Of a DNA stretch of 64,000 bases, positions 1 to 9,273 are shown piece after piece. The notes beneath the pieces were generated by a model, which did no database searches, was not told where the DNA came from, and saw only the letters and a list, made by a program, of their open reading frames with translations. A program made the translations under genes and the position numbers. Position 1 is the first letter of the stretch, and each line of letters begins with the position of its first letter. The stretch lies in NCBI RefSeq assembly GCF_024178315.1, contig NZ_JAMZIK010000023.1, positions 42,941 to 106,940 on the forward strand, read 5' to 3'. The DNA comes from Siccirubricoccus soli. GTDB lineage: Bacteria > Pseudomonadota > Alphaproteobacteria > Acetobacterales > Acetobacteraceae.

Positions 1-1926
1 CTGGCCTGGGCCGGCTGGCACGCCGCCCAGGCGGATGCGCAGCGGGAGCTGGAGCGGAGCGCCCTGGCCTCCGCCGAATACGCGAACCGGGTCATCGAGG
101 CGCAGCGCTTCGCCGGCCTCTCCGCCAATGAGAAGCTGCGCGGCCTGAGCGACGCGGCGATCCGCGCGCGGGAGGCGGAGCTGCACGCCGCCCTCGCCTC
201 CATCCTGGCGCAGACGGAGCTGGTGCAGTCCATCCACGTCACGGACCGCCAGGGCCGGCCGCTGGTCTCCGCCACCCTCTTCCCGGTCCCACCCGAGGGC
301 GACATGGCCGCCCGCGACCCGGCCTGGCCGGCCCCCAACCCGGAGCAGCACGGCCCGGTCGATATCAGGCGGGCGGATGGCGCGCTGTTCTACGCCCTCA
401 GCCTGCGCCGCACGGGGGGCGGCAACGGCCTGCCGGAGGGCGCCTTCGACGGCGCCATCAGCGTCGTCATCAACCCGAACCAGGTGGCCGCCGGCTTCAC
501 GGCGCTCGACAGGGCCGGCGATATCACCGCCCTGGTGCGGCAGGATGGCGAGGTGCTGGTGCGCACGCCGGTGCTCGCCACACCCATCCCGCGCATCCCG
601 GCGGCCAGCCCGCTGCACGGCTATATGCGGGAGGGGGCGCGGAGCGGCAGCTATGTCGGCCTCACCCTCGGCTTCAATGAACCGGCGGGGCGCTGGGAAA
701 GGCTCGTCGCCTTCCACCGCATTGGCACGCTGCCGCTCTACGTCACGGTCGGCCGGCCGCTGGGGCTCATCGCCGCGGCGTGGCGGGACAGGCTGCTGCT
801 GCAATTGGCGGTGGCCGGGCCCTTCGCCCTGCTGCTGGTGGGCCTCGCCTGGCTGGCGCTGCGACGGACCCAGGCGGCGGCGGCGGCCGAGGCCGCGCTG
901 CAGCGGGAGATGGTGGAGCGCCAGGCGGCGGAGCGCGCCCGCGCGGCGGAAAGCCGGTTCCGCGGCGTGTTCGAGAGCCGGGTGATCGGCATGGCGATCT
1001 TCGACTGGGCGACCGGCGAGGTGGAGGCGGTGAACGACCGGCTGCGGGAGATGACCGGCCAGCCGCGGGGCACCACGCCCTGGCACCTGCGCATGCGGAC
1101 GCCGCCGGAATATGCCGCGGCCGATCTCCACGCCATCGAGGAAGCGCGGCAGCGCGGCTGGTGGAGGCCCTACGAGAAGGAATACGAGCGCGCCGACGGC
1201 ACGCGCCTGCCGGTGCGCATCGCCTCCGCGCCGCTGCCCGGGGAGCCGCACCGGGTGGTGGTGACGGTGCAGGACATCACCGAGCAGCGGGAGGCCGAGG
1301 CGCGGCGCGACCTGCTGCTGGGTGAGATCAATCACCGTGCCAAAAATGTGCTGGCGACGGCGCAGGCGGCGCTCCGCCTCTCCCGCGCCGGGACGGTGGC
1401 GGAGCATATCCGCGACGTGGACGGGCGGATCGGCGCGCTGGCCCATGCCATGGCGCTGCTCTCCGCCTCCGGCTGGCAATCCGCCGATCTCGAGGAGCTG
1501 GTGCGGGCGACGCTCGCCCCCTTCCTGCTCCCCGGCCATGACGGCCCGCTCTGCCGCATCGAGGGCCCGCCGGTGGCGCTGGCCAGCAACGCCGTGCAAC
1601 CGCTGTCCATGGCGCTGCACGAGCTGGCGACCAATGCGGCGAAATACGGCGCGCTCTCGGTGCGGAGCGGGGAGCTGAGCATCACCTGGTCCGTCTCCCC
1701 GGCCGGGCTGCGGCTGAACTGGCAGGAGCGGGGCGGCCCCGTCGTCAGCGCGGCGCCGAAGACGCATGGCTTCGGCACGCGGGTGATGGAGGCGACGATC
1801 CGCCGCCAGCTCGGTGGCAGCCTGGTGCAGGAATGGCTGCCGGAAGGGCTGCTCTGCCGCATCGAGCTTTCCGCCGGGCGCGGCTTGGCGCAGCCCGCCC
1901 CCGTCGCGGAGGTGGCGGCGGCCTGA
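1..1926 (+). CDS. HWE-family sensor histidine kinase with periplasmic sensor and PAS domains (5' truncated by window edge)
   Basis: The reading frame is open from base 1, so the true start lies upstream. The visible order is an extracytoplasmic sensing region (to about base 760), a transmembrane helix near 790-860, a short charged linker, a PAS domain (about 950-1300) and an HWE/HisKA_2 kinase core. The phospho-acceptor motif INHRAKN places the histidine at 1333-1335. The ATP-binding N-box is HELATNAAKYG near 1618, and a WQERGGP motif follows near 1720, the W-x-E signature that defines the HWE class. Such kinases usually phosphorylate a separate response regulator; none is adjacent here. The ligand cannot be inferred. 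The GTG at 223 is not a likely start because the frame continues upstream without a stop. Confidence 0.85.
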   Translation: MAWAGWHAAQADAQRELERSALASAEYANRVIEAQRFAGLSANEKLRGLSDAAIRAREAELHAALASILAQTELVQSIHVTDRQGRPLVSATLFPVPPEGDMAARDPAWPAPNPEQHGPVDIRRADGALFYALSLRRTGGGNGLPEGAFDGAISVVINPNQVAAGFTALDRAGDITALVRQDGEVLVRTPVLATPIPRIPAASPLHGYMREGARSGSYVGLTLGFNEPAGRWERLVAFHRIGTLPLYVTVGRPLGLIAAAWRDRLLLQLAVAGPFALLLVGLAWLALRRTQAAAAAEAALQREMVERQAAERARAAESRFRGVFESRVIGMAIFDWATGEVEAVNDRLREMTGQPRGTTPWHLRMRTPPEYAAADLHAIEEARQRGWWRPYEKEYERADGTRLPVRIASAPLPGEPHRVVVTVQDITEQREAEARRDLLLGEINHRAKNVLATAQAALRLSRAGTVAEHIRDVDGRIGALAHAMALLSASGWQSADLEELVRATLAPFLLPGHDGPLCRIEGPPVALASNAVQPLSMALHELATNAAKYGALSVRSGELSITWSVSPAGLRLNWQERGGPVVSAAPKTHGFGTRVMEATIRRQLGGSLVQEWLPEGLLCRIELSAGRGLAQPAPVAEVAAA

Positions 1927-2128
1927 GACCCGGTTCGGGACCGCCCTTACGGTCCGAGCCGGGCGTCGCGGCGCAGGGTTGGTATGGCGGCTGCGCCCTT
2001 GGGCTGATATCGGTCAGCATGTCGCGCGGCCGGTATGGGGCCGGCAACGCCGGGAGCCGTCCCGCCGGGCGCCTTGACCGGCGCCGTCTGTTGTCCCGCC
2101 GCGGCAGGCTGTGCGAGGCCGCGGGGCG
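1927..2128. other. Intergenic spacer between kinase and hpnM containing a half copy of repeat family B
   Basis: No credible gene is seen. The stretch at 2098-2119 (GCCGCGGCAGGCTGTGCGAG and following bases) matches the 3' half of the dispersed hairpin repeat called family B here. The CTAG-bounded family A element begins directly at 2129. Confidence 0.5.
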
Positions 2129-2234
2129 CTAGAGCAGATCGCGTTCGGATGGAAGCATCCCAACGCGTGAACATGCTCGCAAACAACGGCCTGGAGCATG
2201 CTGCGTGAGCGCAAGCGAACGCAGCATGCTCTAG
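2129..2234 (+). repeat. CTAG-bounded palindromic element, family A copy 1
   Basis: This 106 bp element starts CTAGAGC and ends GCTCTAG. Its left part is a short imperfect stem around GATCGCGTT and AACGCGT. Its right part is a strong hairpin with arms GCATGCTGCGT and ACGCAGCATGC. Near-identical copies lie at 31468-31574 and 50673-50781 (inverted), with a diverged copy at 31364-31471. The terminal CTA at 2231-2233 is the TAG stop of the minus-strand hpnM gene. The hairpin directly after that stop could terminate or stabilise the hpnM transcript. Confidence 0.85.
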
Positions 2235-2824
2235 CGCAGCAGTGCGGCAGTGCGCTGGCGCAGCTCCTGCAGCAGCCGCTCCGGCCCGCCCTCGCGCAGC
2301 AGGACGGTGAATTCCGCGCGGCGGCTGGCCAGCTCGCTCACCGTGCCGGTCAGGTAGATGTCCACGATGCGCCAGGCGCCGCCCGTATCCCGCAGCAGGT
2401 AGTTGAGCTGCACCGGCGCATCGTTCGGCCGCACCAATTGCGTGCGCACCAGCCGGTCGCCATTCGCCAGGGTCTGCTGCCCCTCGGTGACGAAGCGCTC
2501 TCCGCCATAGCCGTCGAAGCGGCTGGCATAGGTGGCGATGGACCAATCGGCGAAGGCGCGGGTTAGGGCCTGCTGCAGCGGCGGGGCGATGCCGGTCCAG
2601 GCCGGGCCGATGGCGATGCGCGCCATCGCCGGCAGGTTGAAGGCCGCCTCCATCGCCGGGCGCAGCCGCGCTTCCCGCCCCTTGACGCCGAGCGCCTGCG
2701 CGTTGCGCATCACCTCCAGCAGGGTCGCGTGGAAGGCCTCCACCTCCGCCACCTGGGCCCGGGCCGGGCGCGATGGCAGAAGGGGGAGCAGGAGCAGGGC
2801 GGGCAGGGCTCGGCGCGGCGACAT
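2231..2824 (-). CDS. hpnM: HpnM, MlaC/Ttg2D-family periplasmic lipid-binding protein
   Basis: A 197-residue protein with a signal peptide (MSPRRALPALLLLPLLPSRP) and an MlaC/Ttg2D-like body. HpnM proteins are hopanoid-cluster members of this family and are thought to move lipids through the periplasm. The start at 2824 puts the signal peptide at the N terminus; an in-frame ATG at 2863 would add 13 residues ahead of it. The gene is divergent from hpnA across a spacer of about 110 bp that must hold both promoters. Its TAG stop is supplied by the terminal CTAG of the family A repeat. The family assignment rests on sequence pattern plus hopanoid context; MlaC of a phospholipid system is the alternative. 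Confidence 0.75.
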   Translation of the reverse strand: MSPRRALPALLLLPLLPSRPARAQVAEVEAFHATLLEVMRNAQALGVKGREARLRPAMEAAFNLPAMARIAIGPAWTGIAPPLQQALTRAFADWSIATYASRFDGYGGERFVTEGQQTLANGDRLVRTQLVRPNDAPVQLNYLLRDTGGAWRIVDIYLTGTVSELASRRAEFTVLLREGGPERLLQELRQRTAALLR

Positions 2825-2934
2825 GAAACGGGCATAACACGGCGCCCACCGATGTGCGATCACGCCCGGGACAAGCGCCGGGATCGTTGCGGACCATCAA
2901 CACCGCCCCGGAGGGGCGCGGCAGCAGGAGACCC

Positions 2935-3927
2935 ATGCAGGAGACCGTGATGCTCACCGGCGCGACCGGCTTTCTGGGTTCGGCCATCGCGCTGGCGCTG
3001 CGGGCGGAAGGCCATGCGGTGCGCGCCCTGGTGCGGCCGGGCACGCCGCGCGACGTGCTGCAGGGCGCCGGGGTGGAATTCATCCCGGGCGACCTCACCG
3101 ACGCCGCCTCCATCGCCGAGGCGGTCCGCGGCTGCGGCGCCGTCATCCATTGCGCCGCGGATTACCGCATCTTCGTGCCCGACCCGGCACGCATGCGGGC
3201 GGTGAACGTCGGCGGCACGGAGGCGGTGATGCGCGCCGCGCTGGCGGCGGGCTGCCGCCGGGTGGTGCATGTCTCCTCCGTCGCCACGCTGAAGCCGCGC
3301 CAGGACACGCTGCCGGCGACGGAGGCCGATGCGGCGCTGCCGGAGGAGGCGATCGGCCCCTACAAGCGCAGCAAGACGGAAGCCGAGCGGCTGGTGCTGC
3401 AGTTGGTGGCGGAGGCGGGGCTGCCCGCCATCATCGTCAACCCTTCCACCCCCATCGGCCCGCGCGACCGGCGGCCAACGCCGACCGGGCGCGTCATCCT
3501 GGAGGCGGCGCGCGGCAGGATGCCGGCCTATGTCGATACCGGGCTCAACCTGGTGCATGTGGACGATGTGGCGCGGAGCTGCGTCGCCGCGATGCGGCGG
3601 GGCGAGGTGGGCGCGCGCCATATCCTCGGCGGGCAGGATGTGTCGCTGGCCGAGTTGCTCGGGCATATCGCGGCGCTGCACGGGCGGCGCCGGCCGGTGC
3701 GGCTGCCGCGCGCGCCGCTCTGGCCCCTCGCGCTGGTGTCCGAGGCGGCGGCGCTGCTGACGCGGCGGGAGCCGATGCTGACGCGGGACGGGCTGCGCAT
3801 GGCGAGGACGCCGATGTATTTCTCCTCCGCCCGGGCGGAGCAGGTGCTGGGCCACCGGGCGCGGCCCTGGCAGGAGGCGGTGGGGGAAGCCATCGCCTGG
3901 TTCCGTGCCGCGGGGATGCTCGCGTGA
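2935..3927 (+). CDS. hpnA: HpnA, hopanoid-associated NAD-dependent sugar epimerase/dehydratase
   Basis: A 330-residue extended short-chain dehydrogenase. The nucleotide-binding motif is TGATGFLG with glycines at residues 9, 12 and 15, and the catalytic YxxxK is Y143-K147 (YKRSK). HpnA acts on hopanoid side chains, probably on the sugar-derived part of bacteriohopanetetrol-type products. The chosen ATG follows GCAGGAG at good spacing. Upstream in-frame ATG codons add residues with no resemblance to the family. The stop overlaps the hpnB start (TGATG), so the two are translationally coupled. This gene leads the hpnA-hpnB-shc-hpnG operon. Confidence 0.88.
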   Translation: MQETVMLTGATGFLGSAIALALRAEGHAVRALVRPGTPRDVLQGAGVEFIPGDLTDAASIAEAVRGCGAVIHCAADYRIFVPDPARMRAVNVGGTEAVMRAALAAGCRRVVHVSSVATLKPRQDTLPATEADAALPEEAIGPYKRSKTEAERLVLQLVAEAGLPAIIVNPSTPIGPRDRRPTPTGRVILEAARGRMPAYVDTGLNLVHVDDVARSCVAAMRRGEVGARHILGGQDVSLAELLGHIAALHGRRRPVRLPRAPLWPLALVSEAAALLTRREPMLTRDGLRMARTPMYFSSARAEQVLGHRARPWQEAVGEAIAWFRAAGMLA

Positions 3928-5081
3928 TGCTCTGGCTGGCGGCGGCCGCCGCGCTCGCCTGGGCGGTGCTGCTGCTCGGCCGCGGCTTCTTCTGGCTGGC
4001 GCGGGACGACGATGCGGACGCGGTCGCCCTGCCGGAGCCGGCGGCCTGGCCCGCCGTGGTCGCGGTGGTGCCGGCGCGGGACGAGGCGGCGACCATCGGC
4101 GCGACGGTGCGGTCGCTGCTGGCGCAGGATTATCCCGGCGCGTTCCGCCTGGTCGTCGTCGATGACCGCTCCACGGATGGCACCGGGGAGGTGGCGCGGG
4201 CGGCGGGGGACGGGCGACTGACCGTGCTGCGCGGCGGGGCGCGGGAGCCGGGCTGGAGCGGCAAGCTCTGGGCGCTGGAGCAGGGGTTGCGCGAGGTCGC
4301 GTCCGGCGGCGCGGCGCCCGATTTTCTCCTCTTCACCGATGCCGATATCCGCCACGCGCCGGACAGCCTGCGCCGCCTGGTGCAGCGGGCGCTGGCCGGG
4401 CGGCTGGTCCTCGTCTCGCTGATGGCGAAGCTGCGCTGCGAGAGCGCGGCGGAGCGCTGGCTGATCCCGGCCTTCATCTTCTTCTTCCAGATGCTCTACC
4501 CCTTCCGCTGGGCGCGGAACCCGAAGGCACGCACGGCGGCGGCGGCGGGCGGCTGCGTGCTGCTGGACCGCGCCGCCTTCCTCCGCGCCGGCGGCCTCGC
4601 GCCGATCCGCGACGCGCTGATCGACGACTGCGCCCTGGCGGCGGAGATGAAGCGCCAGGGGCCGATCTGGGTCGGGCTGACGGAGCGCGTCGAGAGCCTC
4701 CGCCCTTATGAAACGGTGGGGCCGATCCGCCGCATGGTGGCGCGCACCGCCTATGCCCAGCTTCGCTACAGCCCGTTGCTGCTGGCGGGGATGCTGCTGG
4801 CGCTGGCGCTGGTCTTCCTGGCGCCGCCGCTGCTGGCATTGTTCGCGGACGGTGCCGCGGCGCTGCTCGGCGCCGCCGCCTGGGCTGCCATGGTGCTGGC
4901 CTATGCGCCCACGCTCCGCCGATTCGGACTGTCTGCCACGCGCGGCTTGGCCTTGCCCGGGATCGCCGCCGCCTATATGGCCTTCACTTTGGATTCGGCG
5001 CTGGCGGAATGGCGCGGCCAGGGCGGGATGTGGAAGGGCGAGGCGGGACCACGCGCCGACCATCCCACGAGCCCGGGCTGA
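3927..5081 (+). CDS. hpnB: HpnB, hopanoid-associated GT2 glycosyltransferase
   Basis: A 384-residue family 2 glycosyltransferase. An N-terminal membrane segment (residues about 3-20) is followed by the GT2 core: VVVDDRSTDG, the DxD-type FTDADIRH, and the acceptor-side DDCAL motif. The C terminus has hydrophobic segments typical of HpnB (LLLAGMLLALALVF and a second stretch). HpnB enzymes sit beside hpnA in hopanoid clusters and are believed to act on polar hopanoid head groups at the inner membrane. The start overlaps the hpnA stop by one base. Shc follows after 28 bp. Confidence 0.87.
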   Translation: MLWLAAAAALAWAVLLLGRGFFWLARDDDADAVALPEPAAWPAVVAVVPARDEAATIGATVRSLLAQDYPGAFRLVVVDDRSTDGTGEVARAAGDGRLTVLRGGAREPGWSGKLWALEQGLREVASGGAAPDFLLFTDADIRHAPDSLRRLVQRALAGRLVLVSLMAKLRCESAAERWLIPAFIFFFQMLYPFRWARNPKARTAAAAGGCVLLDRAAFLRAGGLAPIRDALIDDCALAAEMKRQGPIWVGLTERVESLRPYETVGPIRRMVARTAYAQLRYSPLLLAGMLLALALVFLAPPLLALFADGAAALLGAAAWAAMVLAYAPTLRRFGLSATRGLALPGIAAAYMAFTLDSALAEWRGQGGMWKGEAGPRADHPTSPG

Positions 5082-5109
5082 GGCTACGCCGGCAGAGGGG
5101 ACCTGACCT

Positions 5110-7128
5110 GTGTCGCTGACAGAGGAGACGGAGGAGGTCGCCGCCGCACCGCTGGATGCGGCGATCGACCGGGCCACCGCGCATCTGCTGGGTCGCCAGC
5201 AGGCGGATGGGCATTGGGTGTTCGAGCTGGAGGCGGATGCCACCATTCCGGCCGAATACGTCATGCTGAAGCGCTTCTTCGGCCGGCAGGACCCGGCGCA
5301 GGAAGCCCGCATCGGCCGCTACCTGCGGCGCATCCAGGCGGAGCAGGCGGCGCGCTGCCAGGGCGGCTGGCCGCTCTTCCATGGCGGGGCGCTCGACATC
5401 TCCTGCTCGGTGAAGGCGTATTTCGCCCTTCGGCTGATCGGCGACCCGGCGGATGCGCCGCATATGCGCCGGGCGCGGGAGGCGATCCTCGCGGCCGGCG
5501 GGGCGGAGAAATCCAACGTCTTCACCCGCTCCACCCTGGCGCTGTTCGGCCAGGTGCCCTGGCGCGCGGTGCCGGTGATGCCGCCCGAGATCACCCTGCT
5601 GCCGCGCTGGTTCCCCTTCCACCTCAGCAAGGTCAGCTACTGGGCCCGCACCGTGCTGGTGCCGCTGACCGTGGTGATGGCGCGCCGGCCGCAGCCGGTG
5701 GCGCCGGTCGGCGTGACGCTGGGCGAGCTGTTCCGCACGCCGCCGGAGCAGGTGAAGCGCTGGCCCGCCGGGCCCTATGCGGAGGAGCCCTGGAAGACGC
5801 TCTTCGCCTGGCTGGATGCGGTGCTGCAGCGGACGCAGGCCCTGTTCCCCCGCGCGACGCGCGCCCGGGCCGAGGCGAAGGCGGAGGAATTCGTCACCGA
5901 AAGGCTGAATGGCGAGGACGGCCTCGGGGCCATCTACCCCGCCATGGCCAATGCCATCTGGATGTATCACTGCCTCGGCGTCCCGGAGAGCGATCCGCGC
6001 GTCGTCACCGCCTGGCAGGCGGTGGAGAAGCTGGTTTACGACCGGCCCGCCGGCGTTGCCGGCACCGGCGACCTCGGCGAGACCTATGTGCAGCCCTGCC
6101 TCTCCCCGGTCTGGGATACCGGCCTCGTCGCCCATGCGCTGCTCGAGACCGGCGCGCCCGCGGCGGCGGCGGCGGCCCGCCGGGGCCTCGACTGGCTGCT
6201 GGACCGGCAGGTGACGGAGGTGGTGGGGGACTGGGCCGAGTCCCGCCCCGGCCTGCGCCCGGGCGGCTGGGCCTTCCAATACGCCAACCCGCATTACCCG
6301 GATGTGGACGACACCGCCGTGGTGGTGCTGGCGCTGGACCGCGCCGCGAAGGATACGGGCGAGGCCGACCCGCGCACGCCGGAGGCCATGGCGCGGGCGA
6401 CGGAATGGATCCTCGGCATGCAGTCGAAGGGCGGCGGCTGGGGCGCCTTCGATGCCGACAACACCCATCACCACCTGAACTCCATCCCCTTCGCCGACCA
6501 TGGCGCGCTGCTGGACCCGCCCACCGCCGATGTCTCCGGTCGGTGCCTGGCCATGCTGGCGCAGCTCGGCCACGCGCCGGACAGCCCGGCGATGCGCCGG
6601 GCGGTGGACTACCTGCTGGCGGAGCAGGAGGAGAACGGCGCCTGGTACGGCCGCTGGGGCGTCAATTACGTCTATGGCACCTGGTCCGCGCTGACGGCGC
6701 TGAACGCCGCCGGGCTGCCGCATGAGCACCCCGCGATCCGCCGGGCGGTGGAATGGCTGGCCCTGGCGCAGAACCCGGATGGCGGCTGGGGCGAGGATGG
6801 CGACACCTATCCCCGCCGCGGCGGCACCAAACCCGATGCCGATCTCCGCATGGGCCCGAGCAGCGCCAGCCAGACCGCCTGGGCCCTGCTGGCCCTGCTG
6901 GCGGCCGGGGAGGCGGACCACCCCGCCGTGGCCCGGGCCGAGGCCTGGCTGCTGCGCCACCAGGGGGCGGATGGCGGCTGGCCGGAATCGGACTACACCG
7001 GCACCGGCTTCCCGCGGGTCTTCTACCTGAAGTATCACGGCTACTCGCGATTGTTCCCGCTATGGGCGTTGGCCCGCCTGCGAAGGATGCGTCAGAGCAA
7101 CACGAAGCGGGTGATGCACGGTCTTTAG
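5110..7128 (+). CDS. shc: Squalene-hopene cyclase
   Basis: A 672-residue enzyme, normal for bacterial squalene-hopene cyclases, which convert squalene to hopene and hopanol at the inner membrane. The catalytic acid motif is DVDDTA at residues 398-403. Several QW repeats are visible (QSKGGGWGAFDADN, QNPDGGWGED, HQGADGGWPES) near the C-terminal half. Translation begins at GTG 5110; no ATG lies close to the family N terminus, which starts just before the conserved A-x-x-HLL-x-x-Q-x-DG-x-W segment. The gene is third in the hpnA-hpnB-shc-hpnG operon. It is the committing step of the pathway; squalene synthesis genes (hpnCDE) are not in this window. Confidence 0.96.
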   Translation: MSLTEETEEVAAAPLDAAIDRATAHLLGRQQADGHWVFELEADATIPAEYVMLKRFFGRQDPAQEARIGRYLRRIQAEQAARCQGGWPLFHGGALDISCSVKAYFALRLIGDPADAPHMRRAREAILAAGGAEKSNVFTRSTLALFGQVPWRAVPVMPPEITLLPRWFPFHLSKVSYWARTVLVPLTVVMARRPQPVAPVGVTLGELFRTPPEQVKRWPAGPYAEEPWKTLFAWLDAVLQRTQALFPRATRARAEAKAEEFVTERLNGEDGLGAIYPAMANAIWMYHCLGVPESDPRVVTAWQAVEKLVYDRPAGVAGTGDLGETYVQPCLSPVWDTGLVAHALLETGAPAAAAAARRGLDWLLDRQVTEVVGDWAESRPGLRPGGWAFQYANPHYPDVDDTAVVVLALDRAAKDTGEADPRTPEAMARATEWILGMQSKGGGWGAFDADNTHHHLNSIPFADHGALLDPPTADVSGRCLAMLAQLGHAPDSPAMRRAVDYLLAEQEENGAWYGRWGVNYVYGTWSALTALNAAGLPHEHPAIRRAVEWLALAQNPDGGWGEDGDTYPRRGGTKPDADLRMGPSSASQTAWALLALLAAGEADHPAVARAEAWLLRHQGADGGWPESDYTGTGFPRVFYLKYHGYSRLFPLWALARLRRMRQSNTKRVMHGL

Positions 7129-7196
7129 GCGTAGCCCCCTTCCGATCCGCGCCGCCCAGGCTTAGTGTGCGGCGCAGCATAATGGGAGGCGCCGCG

Positions 7197-7859
7197 ATGA
7201 AGCCGTCCGCCATCCTTGCCGTGGTGGGGATGCAGTCCGAGGCCAGGCTGCTGCCGCCGGAGATGCCGGTGGTGGTCAGCGGCGGCGACCCGCTCCGCCT
7301 GCCCGCCCTGCTGGAGGCGGCTCCGAAGGACATCCTGGCAGTGCTGAGCTTCGGCATCGCCGGCGGGCTGGACCCCGAGCTGCATTGCGGCGATCTGGTG
7401 GTGGCGACGCGGGTGCGGGGCCCCGGCGGCGCCTATGCCGCGCATCTCGGCTGGTCTGCCGCCCTGGCCGGCGTCTGCGGCGCCCGGCTGGGCATGGTGG
7501 CCGGCGCACCCGCCGTGGTGGGGCAGGTGGCGCGGAAGCGGGCCCTGTTTGCCGCCACCGGCGCCATCGTCGTGGATCTGGAAACCGAGGCCGCCGCCGC
7601 CTTCGCTGCCAGCCGTGGCCTGCCCTTCGCGGCGCTGCGCGCGGTGGCCGATACGGCGGAGGAAGTGCTGCCGGAAGCGGCAGCGGTGGGGCTGACGCCG
7701 GATGGCAGGCCGGCCGCCGGGCGGGTGGCGCTGGCGCTGCTGAAGCGGCCGCGGGAATTGCCGGCGCTGCTGACGGTGGCGAAGCGCAGCCGCATGGCGC
7801 TGGAAGCGCTGGGCGCCGCCGCACGCCGTGCCGGCCCGGCCTGGGCCTCGGCCGCCTAG
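7197..7859 (+). CDS. hpnG: HpnG, hopanoid-associated purine-nucleoside phosphorylase family protein
   Basis: A 220-residue protein of the phosphorylase superfamily. The core reads AVLSFGIAGGLDPELHCGDLVVATRV, split here by the family glycine-rich loop SFGIAGG near residue 45 and the later VDLETEAAAA substrate loop (E near 130). HpnG releases adenine from adenosylhopane to give ribosylhopane, directly after HpnH. The ATG at 7197 is preceded by GGGAGG; an ATG 15 bp upstream overlaps that site and is less likely. The gene is convergent with hpnH, and a short GGGGCAGCGCCCC hairpin lies between them. Pathway step is from established family knowledge. Confidence 0.88.
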   Translation: MKPSAILAVVGMQSEARLLPPEMPVVVSGGDPLRLPALLEAAPKDILAVLSFGIAGGLDPELHCGDLVVATRVRGPGGAYAAHLGWSAALAGVCGARLGMVAGAPAVVGQVARKRALFAATGAIVVDLETEAAAAFAASRGLPFAALRAVADTAEEVLPEAAAVGLTPDGRPAAGRVALALLKRPRELPALLTVAKRSRMALEALGAAARRAGPAWASAA

Positions 7860-7898
7860 ATCGGGGCTTGGTCGGGGCCCCGGGGCAGCGCCCCCGCC

Positions 7899-9068
7899 CT
7901 ACTCCGCCGCCAGCGTCGGCGGCGCGGTGCCGCCATGCTTGGCGCCCTTGGCCGGCCCCTGGTGCGCCAGCTCCGCCATGGTCTTCTCCACATGGCGGCT
8001 GAAGACGTATTCCGCCGGGCGCTGCTGCGTCAGGTCGATCTCGGGCGCCATCTCGCCCACCACCTTCGGCCCGCGCAGCTGCACCGCCAGCGCCTTCCAG
8101 GGGCGCTTCACCGCATCCACCACCGCCGTCGCCTCGAACCCGCTATGCACCATGCAGTCGGCGCATTTCTCGTAGTTCCCGGTGCCGTACTTGTCCCAGT
8201 CGGTGGTCTCCATCAGCTCCCTGAAGCTCTTCGCATAGCCCTCGCCCAGCAGGTAGCAGGGGCGCTGCCAGCCGAAGATGTTGCGCGTCGGGTTGCCCCA
8301 GGGCGTGCAGTGGTAGCTCTGGTTGCCGGCGAGGAAGTCGAGGAAGAGCGGCGAGTTGCCCATCTTCCACCCCTTCCCCTGGCCGCGGGCGAAGATGCCG
8401 CGGAACAGCTCCTTCGTCTTGCGGCGGTTGAGGAAGTGCTGCTGGTCCGGCGCCCGCTCATAGGCATAGCCGGGGGAGACCATGATGGCGTCGACGCCCA
8501 TCGCGGTGACGTCGTCGAAGAACTTCGCCATCCGCTCCGGCTCGGCATTGTTGAACAGCGTGCTGTTGATGGCGACGCGGAAGCCCTTCTCCTTCGCCAG
8601 CTTCAGCGCCTTCACCGCGCGGTCGTAGACGCCCTTCTGGCTGACCGCCCAGTCGTGCTGCTCCTTGTCCCCATCCAGGTGGATGTCCCAGGTGAAGCGC
8701 GGATGCGGCCTGTACTGCTCGATCCGCTTCTCCAGCAGCAGGGCGTTGGTGCAGAGGATGATGATCTTGCCGCGCGCCAGGATCTTCTCGACGATCTCCG
8801 GCATCTCCTTGTGCAGCAGCGGCTCCCCGCCGGCGATGGCGACGACGGGCGCGCCGCATTCATCGACCGCCTGGAGGCATTCCTCCACCGAGAGGCGCTT
8901 GTTCAGGATCGGGTCCGGATAGTCGATCTTGCCGCAGCCGGCGCAGGCCAGGTTGCACTTGAACAGCGGCTCCAGCATCAGCACCAGCGGGTAGCGCTTC
9001 CGCCCGAGCAGATGCTGTTTCAGGATATAGGCGCCGACCTTCACCTGCTGGCGCAGCGGAATACCCAT
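7899..9068 (-). CDS. hpnH: HpnH, radical SAM adenosylhopane synthase
   Basis: A 389-residue radical SAM enzyme. The cluster-binding CxxxCxxC is CNLACAGC at residues 38-45, close to the N terminus as in HpnH. A second conserved cysteine segment (CHC-like region around SYHCTPWGNP and CADCMVHSGFEA) marks the family C terminus. HpnH joins the 5'-deoxyadenosyl group to diploptene, the first step of extended hopanoid side-chain synthesis. It lies downstream of ispH on the same strand with a 205 bp gap, and has its own AGGAG-type ribosome site. Its substrate comes from shc and its product goes to hpnG, which is encoded convergently next door. Confidence 0.93.
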   Translation of the reverse strand: MGIPLRQQVKVGAYILKQHLLGRKRYPLVLMLEPLFKCNLACAGCGKIDYPDPILNKRLSVEECLQAVDECGAPVVAIAGGEPLLHKEMPEIVEKILARGKIIILCTNALLLEKRIEQYRPHPRFTWDIHLDGDKEQHDWAVSQKGVYDRAVKALKLAKEKGFRVAINSTLFNNAEPERMAKFFDDVTAMGVDAIMVSPGYAYERAPDQQHFLNRRKTKELFRGIFARGQGKGWKMGNSPLFLDFLAGNQSYHCTPWGNPTRNIFGWQRPCYLLGEGYAKSFRELMETTDWDKYGTGNYEKCADCMVHSGFEATAVVDAVKRPWKALAVQLRGPKVVGEMAPEIDLTQQRPAEYVFSRHVEKTMAELAHQGPAKGAKHGGTAPPTLAAE

Positions 9069-9273
9069 CTAGCTTCTGCTCCTGCCTCTGTCGTGTCGGG
9101 CCTGGCTGGGGCAGTGCCGCCCTGGGCTGATCCGACCGGGCGGCATCGGGCCGCCATCATGTTGCGCTGCACTTCAGGGCTTGGGGCGCCGGGGTCAAGG
9201 GCGGAATGTCGGGAAGCAGGCAGGCGTGGCGGGAATGCCGCGCCCTGGTCGCCCCCCGGCCCCTGTCCGGGGT

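Noticed and set aside
2097..2234. An IS element or transposase remnant near the family A copy
   Set aside because: No transposase motif or reading frame is present; only short palindromic DNA.
3150..3926. A long open frame that runs through hpnA into hpnB
   Set aside because: It is an upstream extension of the hpnB frame across hpnA and encodes low-complexity GC-rich text; the hpnB start at 3927 with its membrane segment is clear.
5110..7128. Possible frameshift or fusion in shc because long alternative frames exist
   Set aside because: The cyclase frame is full length with all motifs; the others are shadows.
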